Source of the DNA: Gryganskiella cystojenkinii
Lineage: Eukaryota; Mortierellomycota; Mortierellomycetes; Mortierellales; Mortierellaceae
Direction: 5' to 3'
Assembly (NCBI GenBank): GCA_015852425.1
Contig: JAAAIG010000122.1
Coordinates: forward strand, 1-61,812
Length of the DNA: 61,812 bases
The notes below the pieces were generated by a model. The model was not told the DNA's origin and ran no database searches. It was given only the letters and a program-made list of their open reading frames with translations. How positions within the stretch are numbered: position 1 is the stretch's first letter; every line of letters starts with the position of its first letter. Below are positions 53,130 through 61,812 of the stretch, piece after piece. Position numbers and translations under genes: made by a program.

Positions 53130-54891
53130 GAGGGGGTTTTTTTCTGTGTTCGTCGTTGATGAGGTTGTTTAGAAAGAGAAGGAAAACATGAAAGAGTGGC
53201 CGTCGTGAGAAGCAAAGAAGTGTTGTTCGTATTAGGGTATTAAGGTGTGTTGAACAGCAAAGCTAAGCTGAGAGCGAGCCAAAGACTAGAGAAGGAGTGA
53301 ATGAATGTCGATGACGAAAGTAAAAAGTCGTTGGAAGACTTAAAATAAGGGGGGGAGGAGGATGGAAGGTGGTCGAGAGGCGGAAGGTCGGACAGTAGAG
53401 AGGAGGTGGAGGAACGACAACAAGAAAAATAAAAAGAAGAAAAAGCTTAAGAAAAGAGGTCGAGAAAAAAATTGAAATTCAAGCACTAGCAGCTCCCTCC
53501 CCATCGATTCCATCATCTTTTTTCTTCAGCCGAGGTGGACAGACAGACTTGCGTGGGGGTAGCGAAGAAATCGAGGCGCAGGGCCGGAAAAAAAAAGTTT
53601 CTGACTTTGAGAGCAAAATCTTCTGTATCTTTTGCTTTTTATCTGCCGTCTTTCTTTGTAGCGGTACTTCCTGAGCAACAAACGATGCCCAAGACTAAAA
53701 AACTAAAAAACGACCTAGAATTGGTGACAGGAGGGTTCGAAGGCCAGGATGTCGTCGCGCTAATGCATCATTCGGTAACGATTTTTCGTCATGTATTTTC
53801 GGATTAGTGGCGAAAGAGGGCATGGATCCCTGAGGCACCTACTGGACAACAGCGCTTTGGACCATGTATTATTGTTTGTTGTTGTACGGCATCATTTTGG
53901 GGGGCCTCGACTTTCTCTCTTTGCAAGGTCGACCTTCCGGTCGACCAGTTCATGTTTGTTTGTCGCGATTTGTTGACATAATTTTCTACTGCCTCTCCTC
54001 GGTCCGTCTCTCGTATCGTTTCTTCTGTTCAACATCAATGTCCAGCCGCGTGCTCTTTCAAAGCACATGGGACAAAGAAATGCTCTTCCCTCTCTTTGTT
54101 GTTGTGCAGAACCCAGAGTCCGATCGATAATGAGGAGGCAGTGAACAATGATCAAGCAATAAGGAAATTTTCCTATCTGCTGAATTTTTTGGGAACCAAA
54201 GACAGACAGACAACGGCACCGTGCTTGTGGTTGTTGACTCCACGGCAACCAAAAAATTGAGAGCAATTTATTTCGTCCTGCCCTGCCCGTGCTTGCTCAT
54301 CTTCTCAAAACTTGCACGCGGACCCACTATGCAGCAATATGTATGGACTGCGAGTGTCATAAAGAGCCAAACTCTTTTTTTTTTTCAGTGGCCGACTTTC
54401 AACCTTGCCTGTGGTGACCATCAGATGCGCTCAGAACACCATTTCCGACCAGCTTCACAGGACTTCTACAACAGAGCTACATGTGGAGTAGAAAGAGTCG
54501 GAAGAAGCTCCTTCGAAAGGGGGTCTCACTTTGCTTAACTAACGTCCCTGTCGGCTGGAATGTACAAAGCGCGGGAAATGCTTCGAGTTTCAGGTTTGGC
54601 CAGGGGTAAAGAAAAAAACCACACCACTCCCCCCCCCGGTCAACCTCTTCAAAACCCTTTGTCTTGCCTTCTTGAGATACTGAAACATACAACAACAAAT
54701 CTTTCTGTCAAAATCGCATGAGGCAAGATGCATGCAAGCGGACTGCCATCGTGGCATTAAATGTATTTTTGAAAGTGTCTGCGTGATTTTTTTTTGTGCT
54801 TCTTTCACAAGTATGAGTGAGAAATATTACGGGCGAGGGGATACATAAATGGGTAACATGAAAGACTAATGAATAAACTAGGAAGAGTAGA
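53130..54891. promoter_or_regulatory. Intergenic / upstream region between the two surface-protein genes
   Basis: About 1.76 kb. The first 400 bp are the purine-rich (plus strand) leader of the 53129 gene. Further right no protein-like frame was seen; AT- and C-rich tracts occur near 54380 and 54630. Confidence 0.5.
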
Positions 54892-56605
54892 CTATCGCGG
54901 GGAGGAAGTCCGAGACAGATCCCGCAAAGGGATATCATTTTGTATCGTCTCTACTGGAACTTTTGAGTTATTATCCGTGGGAGTTTCTTGCGAGATCAAT
55001 TGTGGCCCACGCTGTTCCGAGGACTTTTCAGGTGTCACGACCAGTTGTGGTCCTCGTCTCTCCGATGGACTAGAAGTAAATAACGTTGAGGAGGTCGTCA
55101 GCGGTAAAGAGTTTAAACTTGAATTTGCGGCGATCGCAGCGGCAGCGGCAGATGAAGGTGGTGAATTGGAGCCTGCTGGCGAAGACGAAGTCGGTGGTGG
55201 AGGTGGATAGTACCCGCCTCCAGGGCCAGCAACCCTCCCACTCTGTGTCCGAGCGACAGCAGAAGAGACTCCATACATATCGGCGTTGCTGCCTCCACGG
55301 TTGTAATATCCTTGACCTGGCCCAGGATGACCTGCAGCAGGCGTGCCTGGCGCTCCTCCCTGAGCGTAATAAGGATTGTAATAATCATCCTCGGTATATC
55401 CACCGTTGTACCCTGCTTGTGCATGACGGCTCTCGTACCCTTGGTCATAGCCCTCGTATCCGTGTTGTTGTCCGCCATACCCGCCTCCATACCCTCCACC
55501 GCCATAACCATCTTCTTGATAGTATCCTCCAACCGGTGGTAAGGGCTTGTTCTTGCCCGCCCCATAAGCGGCTCCAGCGGCTGCCACACCGGGACTTCTT
55601 CCATTTAAAGACCGAGGGCCGTCATCTTCCATCGAAGAAGACATCTTGGCGAACTGGTTGTTGGGTTGATTGGACCAGGGCATGACAGCATTCTCCATTC
55701 GGATGCGTCTCTGTCGACGCACGTACCAGATTATTCCGAGAGCGACCAGGATGAGAATCAACCCCGCAACCTTTAGTAAAGAGCAAATCAGAAAAAAAAG
55801 CGTCAGGTTATGTCTGCTGTCTGTTTTACAATCGACCCCTTGTACCCCTTTCGTGTGTTTTCTAATGAAGTTCTTTTCCAAAAGACACGAAACTTACGAT
55901 GGCAACAACAATAATGACCGTGGACGATAGTCCCGGGGATTTTCCTTGGTCCGTGGTAGAGGTGGGAGTTCCAGTGCTAGTTGTGGTGGTTGTTGTAGTC
56001 CTCGATTTGGAGATAGTACTAGTACTGGTCATCGAAACGGAAGTCGTAGTGTTCACGGTGGGAGTCGTAGTAGGTAACGTGATATTTGGAGCAGGCAGGA
56101 TTGTCAAAGACGGGCAGCTGACTGGATCCAAATTAGTAATACCACCAAAAAGGCCGGAGGACATATACGTGCCTGAATACTGTATATGAAACGTGTTGGC
56201 TACACATGTTCCAGCGTTGCCCCCTGCCGTGGTTGCGTTTCCAACACTGGGCACTATCCAGTTGGAAATTGGGGCGGCACCAAGGACAATATCCACACCA
56301 CCGATTAAAATTCCCGAGTCACAGAAAAGGGTGGCCTTTAGGGATCTGAGATCACTGACGGTCGGGTTAGACATATCGGAGCTCCACTGAAGAACCATGG
56401 GATCTCCCGCATGATAGGTTCCATTTTGCGGTGAATCACAGATTATCTTGCCCTCAACGAAGCCTGACGACCAGAAAGAGGTGCTTAGAAGACAGGTGGC
56501 TGTTGCCAGAAGGAAGCTAAGCGCCGAAGAGCGAAGACGACGCCGAGGGGAAGGCAACGATGACGGCTCTGAGGCAGACTGTTGTTGATAAAGCCCACTC
56601 TTCAT
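54892..56605 (-). CDS. Type I surface protein: KNH-like ectodomain, Thr/Ser stalk, membrane span, Gly/Tyr-rich tail
   Basis: 528 residues in two exons, 56605-55898 and 55770-54892, joined in phase. A signal anchor or peptide lies near residue 30 (ALSFLLATATCLLSTSF). The ectodomain begins ICDSPQNGTYHAGDPMVLQW, the P-x-G-x(4)-AG-x(5)-W signature of the Ser-Thr-rich KNH/Kre9-like family, with several Cys and N-glycosylation sites. A Thr/Ser stalk (TTTTTTTSTGTPTSTTDQGK) precedes the membrane span STVIIVVAI/VAGLILILVALGI, which the intron splits. A basic stop-transfer follows (WYVRRQRRIRM), then a cytoplasmic tail rich in Gly, Tyr, Pro and Ser (EDGYGGGGYGGGYGGQQHGY). Such proteins are plausible wall-stress sensors by analogy to Wsc/Mid2. 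The start is the ATG at 56605; the open frame upstream lacks an ATG. Confidence 0.85.
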
Positions 56606-58215
56606 TTTGACAGAGAAGTCGCAAAGGCGGCTTTTTAAGGGAAACAAGGGAAAGGGAGGGTCCTGAAGTTGCTGGTCTTTGGTGAAACTTTGAGTCGAAG
56701 GCCAGTGTGCCCGCCTAAAAAATGTCGTTTCTGGTTGGGTCCCTGAAAAATTGTTTTTTTTGGCCGTTCCTTTAGTGCGTTATGTGGTTCCTGGAAAAAG
56801 TCGCCGACTAAAAGCGAGATGTGATATCGTTGTCTCAGTTGGTACCTGAGGGGAGTCGAAATAGGTAAGGGAGACGGCAAGGAATGTATACAGTCTTCTT
56901 GAAAGGCAAAGACGGTGTTGAAGACGAAGGGGGGATTATAAAAAGTTCAAGAAGGGAGTAGCTTGAAAGCAAAAGAGAGAGTGAAGAGAAGGAAGGACGA
57001 TAGGTGGAGAAAAATTGCTCGCACTCTAGGTTCAATTGAATGCGCTGAAGTTGGAGTGGTGTATTCCTGAATGGGGATCCCCTGCCGAACTGCTCCTCGT
57101 ACTAAGGTTGATGGGAAGGATGAACGAAGATGAATGAATGAGGGAGGGATGGGCAATTGGGGACAGGGAAGAAGAGGAAAAGGTAGAAAGAACTGTTGAA
57201 GCTAAGGAAGTAGAGCCGTTCGCAGAGTGGGAAATATTCAGGGCCGTCGATTATGAAAAGTTGTTCCACCCGAGAAATAACTTAATATTTCTTTCTGTGC
57301 TGACGCCCTTTGTTGCTGACTGTAGTTTTCTTCCTCGTCTTCTTCGGCTGGGCTCTCAACAAAAAAAAATTGAAAAAAATAAGACACTCCAAAAAATACG
57401 GACCATCTCACCCCAACCTCGAATGATCGTTGTAACTCCTAGACTTGAGTTTGGGACCATAACGGGGCAATTTTAGATTCCTTTGAACCAAACAACAAAC
57501 AAACAGAAATTCAAATTTTGCTTTTAAATTTTTCGTTGGCACCTGAAAGAAAAGGAGACTGGGTCTGTTCTGGCATGATAGCAAGTTGCCGCCCACAGGG
57601 CGATTATGCCTGCAGAAAGACAGCGATTTGCACAACATGATAAAAACCATATATTTGTAACAACGTCATGGATCTGTTCACCAGCAGCGTGACAGGGTTT
57701 GCCTAAACTTGAGTTTGCTCGGCAGCAAACAGTCTCACTATTCTAATGGACTTCTCACTATTCTAATGGACTTCTTTAGTCTAGTCTGGTCCGAGGAGTA
57801 GCCAATGTAAAATCGCATGCTGTTCCCGAAAAAGGAACGAGACCCAATATTGACCTTCGCTCATCTTCTTCGTCTCAGAGTCATGTGTGGATATTTGGCG
57901 CCAAGAATCTTGAAACTGTTCTATTAGATACGTACTCTCATCAATACATTTGTAGATAGGCAGTCCTCTCATCTATGTCGTTGAAACATGAACCCTTAGC
58001 CAAGGGACCTGAGAAATACCAAAATCACGTTTAATTCTTCGCTCTCCTATTTCAGGGCCTTCACTACTCTGATAATGCACGTTGAATGCTGGGGAAAGAG
58101 GACACTACTCCTTTGCGTATCCTTCACCAGTCGATTGCACATTTTGATTTTTTTTTTCTTCATGCTGACTCCCTGACTTATCTGCATCCTCTTCCTCCCG
58201 CTATCACAGCTACAT
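56606..58215. promoter_or_regulatory. Upstream region of the surface-protein gene
   Basis: About 1.6 kb between the surface-protein start and the 3' end of the CBS gene. Purine-rich on the plus strand near 56930-57190. No gene was recognised; frames of 70-110 codons have no domain. Confidence 0.5.
57733..57772. repeat. Perfect 20-bp tandem duplication
   Basis: TCTCACTATTCTAATGGACT occurs twice in direct succession. Confidence 0.95.
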
Positions 58216-60564
58216 TCAGTTGTCAATCAACCCGCTTAGGACTTTGAAAACATCCGTCAAACTCACGACACCAACAGCACATCCACTGTCGTTTACAACC
58301 CACATCCTGTGTGCCTTAGTCGCCTGCAGTTTTGACAACGTGTATCCGAACGTTGACTTTGCATTCACGTCCAAGATTGGGTATTGGTCCTACAGAAAAA
58401 AATAAGTAATCGATATGTAAGTCACAAGTCGAAAAGAGATTGAAACCTCCGCCTCCTCGGACCTCTATGTTACCTCCCCGCTCTCAACTCCATGAGAGAG
58501 TCGGATCTTGCAGACGAGTTGAAAACAGCTAATCCAGAGCCAGGATGTCCTCAGGTTCTTCATGATGTGCTATTCAAGTGAACGCAATATGAACGTTGTA
58601 ATACAACAGGTCAATTATCGTGATCTGCAGACTCCAGTTCAACAAGGTTTGTAACCGTTTGCAAAGGCCCCTCAAAAAAAACAAGTAGAATAGTTTAATG
58701 ATCTCTCTTTCTATCACTCACCTTGATGTCAGTCATACTAATGTTACCGAGGAGCATCCCTTGATCATCCAGGACTGCAAGGGAAGAGACGCCATTTGTA
58801 CCTACAAGGCAGAAAAGGCAGAAAAATCAGTTGCGTTAATTCACTTTCATGGGGACGTCTCAAAAAAAGACAAGATAGAACATCCTTTCGCAATGTTGAC
58901 GTGAAATACTTGCTCATAGAGATCAGGGCATCGAGGACCTTCTCGTCACCATTGACGGACAAAACTCTTCCACTCGTGAGACCGCATTGTTGAAGCTAAT
59001 TTGCCGGGAGGTGTTAATAGCACAGGAAGGAACATGACATGAGTCAGTCCAGGGTTCTCTCATTGCCGCCATCATGGATGCTTTTTTGACCAACTACTTA
59101 CACTTTTTTGCATAACTGGCTGGAGTTGAGGATACTCGCTCAACTATAAACATTCATGCATAAACAGATCGTAAAAAGGATTAGCACCCTAGTTCCTTGA
59201 TGTTCACGGGTTCCCTAAAGTCTGTCAGTTGAGTGCGATCGGATATTACGTGGCGCATAAGGTAGTCCAGTGTTGAAGACTGCGATAAAATCCCTTTCAT
59301 GTTTCCTTCTGCATCCATGACAGCGACTATTGGCCAAAGAGATCAAAATAGAGTTACTAACAAAGGGTCTCTTTAGAATGGTTCCGTTGTATCTGTGCTA
59401 AGGGTCACCTTTTATGCAACAATTTATCATGACACCACAGATTGAACACAAAAGTCCGTGAACGGCTTACCTCTGTGAATTCCCGTACCGAAATCATGCA
59501 CAACGGCCCCAAGTCTTGTCTCGGGCAATACGGTGCAGAAGGGATCCTTGCCCGACAAATCTAATAGTCCGCGCATGCGCATAAGAAAGGTAAGTTATAT
59601 GAATATCAAGAATCTCGCCTGCAGCCTGCAGGTCGAACACTCAACAAAACAAGAGCGAGGTGCTATCTTGTCAATAAACCAGTTTTCCTTGATCCAAACA
59701 CAAATAATGCGCACCAGCATATTTTCTCCAGTCTCTCTTCGCCCACAACTCTAAACACTATCAGCCTGATCCAGAAACCTCCAAATCCTCCCACGTTTTT
59801 CTATCTGGTCGTTGGCTCGATTCCTGTTCCTGTCACATCTTGCCCTGCAGTCGACTTTCCTGTTTGTCCGTGTTTTATAAAAATTGATCTTACCAGAAGC
59901 CAGTTTGACAGGAACGTTTTGACTCTTGCTGGTCCTTTGGATCAAATCTCGCATTTCTATGGTCTGGTCCTCCAGGGGGACCTCCATTTTCTTGAGCAAC
60001 AAGAGGATGTAGGTCATCAGGTCGCCGTAGTCAAACATGCCGACGTACATCCTCTTCACATTGTCGTAAACCGGTGCCGAGGTGATCCCGTTCTTGAGTA
60101 AAACCTGGCCGGAGAATAAAAAAAAAGTGCAAGGAATAAGTCAATCCGCGTTCTGTTGCCAAAAGGACAGCAACAAAAGGCGCGTCCGGGAGAATGTGTC
60201 ATTCCAATTTGCAAATGCTGTTCAATTGCGTTTTGGTTGTTGAGAAACAGAGAATGATACCTCACATGCATCTTCTACGGTTGCCTCTGCATCACTATTC
60301 ATCAATCAAACAGAGGTCACGACGTTTGGTTAACACACGAACTTTCGAGAATTAGGTCCTCTTTCTGCACAATGTGAGCAACAGCTCATCCCCTGTTATG
60401 TCCTCTCCTTGATCCATGTTCATTCATGGACGCTGACTTTACATAGTAACGAGTATCTGTTTTTCAACCAAGGTCCCTGCCTTGACCATCGTCCAGTCAT
60501 GGGACCGAGTCGTAATGCCCTCGCGGTGCTGATGGTGGTTCTGAAGAACCCTGTCACTGCTCAT
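58216..60564 (-). CDS. Four-CBS-domain protein, AMPK-gamma (Snf4)-like
   Basis: Predicted adenylate-sensing regulatory subunit or a close relative (Snf4/Sds23 group). Ten exons in phase: 60564-60443, 60294-60261, 60104-59894, 59560-59471, 59326-59250, 59143-59102, 58995-58914, 58801-58722, 58569-58474, 58389-58216; 335 residues, the usual length for this family. CBS motifs in order: DACEVLLKNGITSAPVYDNV; LGAVVHDFGTGIHRVAVMDA with EGNMKGILSQSSTLDYL; VLDALISMSTNGVSSLAVLD with DQGMLLGNISMTDIK; and LSKLQATKAHRMWVVNDSG with GVVSLTDVFKVL. The HR pairs in CBS 2 and 4 resemble nucleotide-binding positions of AMPK gamma. The 58913-58802 intron reads as GC-AG (GCAAGT); the GT option (AAGTAT) gives the wrong frame. 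The start is the ATG at 60564; a TG/TA microsatellite sits just upstream. Confidence 0.87.
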
Positions 60565-60573
60565 TGATAAAAT

Positions 60574-60606
<33 letters not shown>

Positions 60607-60622
60607 GTGAGTGAGTGAGTGT
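60574..60622. repeat. (TG)n(TA)n(GTGA)n compound microsatellite
   Basis: GTGTGTGTGT, then a TA run, then GTGAGTGAGTGAGTG, directly upstream of the CBS gene start. Confidence 0.95.
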
Positions 60623-60929
60623 CTTCGATTGAGCGTGGTGTTGTTGGTGTCTAATGAAACCGGTAATGTGAAGGTGCCAGGGGAAAAGAACAAGAAGGAA
60701 GAAAGAAGTGCAGAGAAAAGAAAATTAAAGACTCGAGGTAAATCAAAAAGGCACAAACACTGACAGTACAATGACAAAGAAAGCTCAAACGAGTGCTTCC
60801 CTCTGACATGAATATTTCGGGATATCTCTTTCCACAAGACCCTGGCAACATGCACAATGACTTCTTCGCGTTTTTGTTGTTTAAAATTTTATTCATTCAA
60901 GGGCCCTCTGCAACCCGCTTACTACAACT

Positions 60930-61214
60930 CTAGTCTTGTAAAGAACTCTCCTCGATCCAGTCGACAAAGTTGATTGTCTGACCCCCTCTCAACCACCGAT
61001 CTCCTCTTTGTCGGGCTTGGATGAATGCAAACATGAAACACGTATCCCTTGACTGCCAGTTACTCGAGAATAACCTCGTGGCCAAAAGAGAGGGAGGGAA
61101 AGGTGGAGAAGAAAGCAGTAAAAAAAGACCCGAAAAGGAATTGGTGGCGTTGATGAGCATGGCCCCAGTTTCGAACGATTCAATGTTCTCATTCAGCCAT
61201 CGGGTCCCGCTCAT
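60930..61214 (-). CDS. Hypothetical open frame
   Basis: 94 codons from an ATG at 61214 to a stop at 60930, beginning MSGTRWLNENIESFETGAML and ending GGQTINFVDWIEESSLQD. The two ends look protein-like while the middle (about 61130-61060) is a Leu/Pro/Ser-rich stretch that could be an unrecognised intron. It may be the 3' end of a larger minus-strand gene. No family recognised. Confidence 0.25.
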   Translation of the reverse strand: MSGTRWLNENIESFETGAMLINATNSFSGLFLLLSSPPFPPSLLATRLFSSNWQSRDTCFMFAFIQARQRGDRWLRGGQTINFVDWIEESSLQD

Positions 61215-61812
61215 TCACTTTCCTGCTTCTCCTCCAGGTGACTATGTATGGTATTATAAGTGGCAACGTAAATTGCCTTCCGCAGAGTGTAGTCAGCGTT
61301 TATGTGCATGGATAAAAAAGTCCGAGACCGACCAACCATGGGAATCGCACCCTTTGCATTCTTGACCAAAAAAAAGGCCGTCACAGCAATCTCTGGAACC
61401 GCTTTCTGCGACGCCACGTTCAAATGCCTAAAAAAAGGGAAAGTGCTGACCCTGAATTTTTTCTTTCGACAACGCTGTGCGGTCAAATGTCTTGGTCTTT
61501 TGTTTTTTTTTGTATCCTTTGTCTTTGTCAATGCAAGAGGCCTTGGTGAAGAAAAAAAAAAAAAGTTGACCAACGGCAACAAAGCGTGCAAAAAATAAAT
61601 AAAAAAAAGGAATGGAGGTGGTGGTGGGGACGGGACAGGGAAAGAGAGGGAAGGAGGGGGGAAGAGAAGGGGTGATGGCCCGGGACAACGAACTCTCTCT
61701 GCAGCGAGACGAGCGATTTTTTTTGGTTCTGTCATCCAAATGCAAATTGCATTTGTTGAATCGGCTCTGATCACACACACCCACATCCGCACACACACCC
61801 ACATCCGCACAC
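61215..61812. other. Right edge without a clear gene
   Basis: Pyrimidine- and purine-rich tracts (61545-61680) and a two-copy 18-bp tandem repeat (ACACACACCCACATCCGC at 61773-61790 and 61791-61808) at the edge of the window. No gene seen. Confidence 0.6.

Noticed and set aside
58876..58912. GT donor AAGTAT for the seventh intron of the CBS gene
   Set aside because: Joining from it to the only good acceptor gives a frame with early stops; the GC donor three bases upstream restores the CBS motif.
1..61812. CRISPR array, bacterial operon signals, rRNA
   Set aside because: No regularly spaced repeats or rRNA sequence seen; the gene structure is eukaryotic.

Overview
The window reads as nuclear DNA of a filamentous fungus, most likely an early-diverging one (Mucoromycota, in the style of Mortierellomycotina). 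The reasons are short spliceosomal introns of about 50-160 bp, Gln/Asn/Ser-rich regulators, several intronless F-box/leucine-rich genes of the lineage-expanded kind, a WOPR-type regulator, and fungal surface proteins with a KNH-like ectodomain. Taxonomy is an inference from gene content; no rRNA or tRNA gene was seen. Exon boundaries were set by hand from splice signals and reading-frame continuity.

1-17.8 kb: the 3' part of an aminoacylase-1-like M20 peptidase (+); a convergent 12-exon gene (-) for a giant protein kinase of the septation-network Cdc7/SepH type, carrying a calponin-homology domain before the kinase and a C1 zinc finger after it; then about 6.7 kb of pyrimidine-rich, almost gene-free DNA (holding one frameshifted gene relic) in front of a Gti1/Pac2/Wor1-like WOPR regulator (+).

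18-31.7 kb is an accessory island. It has two intact intronless F-box genes, several broken F-box copies, an intronless TPR gene of bacterial style, an eight-exon gene with a PD-(D/E)XK-like nuclease motif, a 151-bp tandem duplication, an AT-rich palindromic element, a 5'-truncated SWIM zinc-finger gene, and a broken C2H2 relic. A ~95-bp piece is shared with another F-box pseudogene at 40 kb.

32.7-38.8 kb returns to conserved genes: a WDR89-like WD40 protein, a cytochrome-b5-domain protein, and a coiled-coil protein. 39-41.8 kb holds the second F-box relic and a small secreted protein without an ATG in its visible exon.

42.9-61.8 kb: a 1301-residue low-complexity proline-rich protein; an NLR-like protein with a ~400-residue module duplicated in tandem ahead of ribonuclease-inhibitor-type LRRs; two neighbouring same-strand cell-surface proteins (signal peptide, KNH-like ectodomain, stalk, one membrane span, long cytoplasmic tail); and a 10-exon four-CBS-domain protein resembling AMPK gamma. 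These could cover signalling at the surface (KNH pair), nutrient status (CBS protein), cytokinesis (SIN-type kinase) and developmental switching (WOPR protein), but nothing in the sequence ties them into one pathway.

Most notable: the CH-kinase-C1 fusion, the duplicated NLR-like module, three GC-AG introns confirmed by frame, birth-and-death of F-box genes with visible inactivating changes, and the frame break in front of the membrane span of one surface protein.
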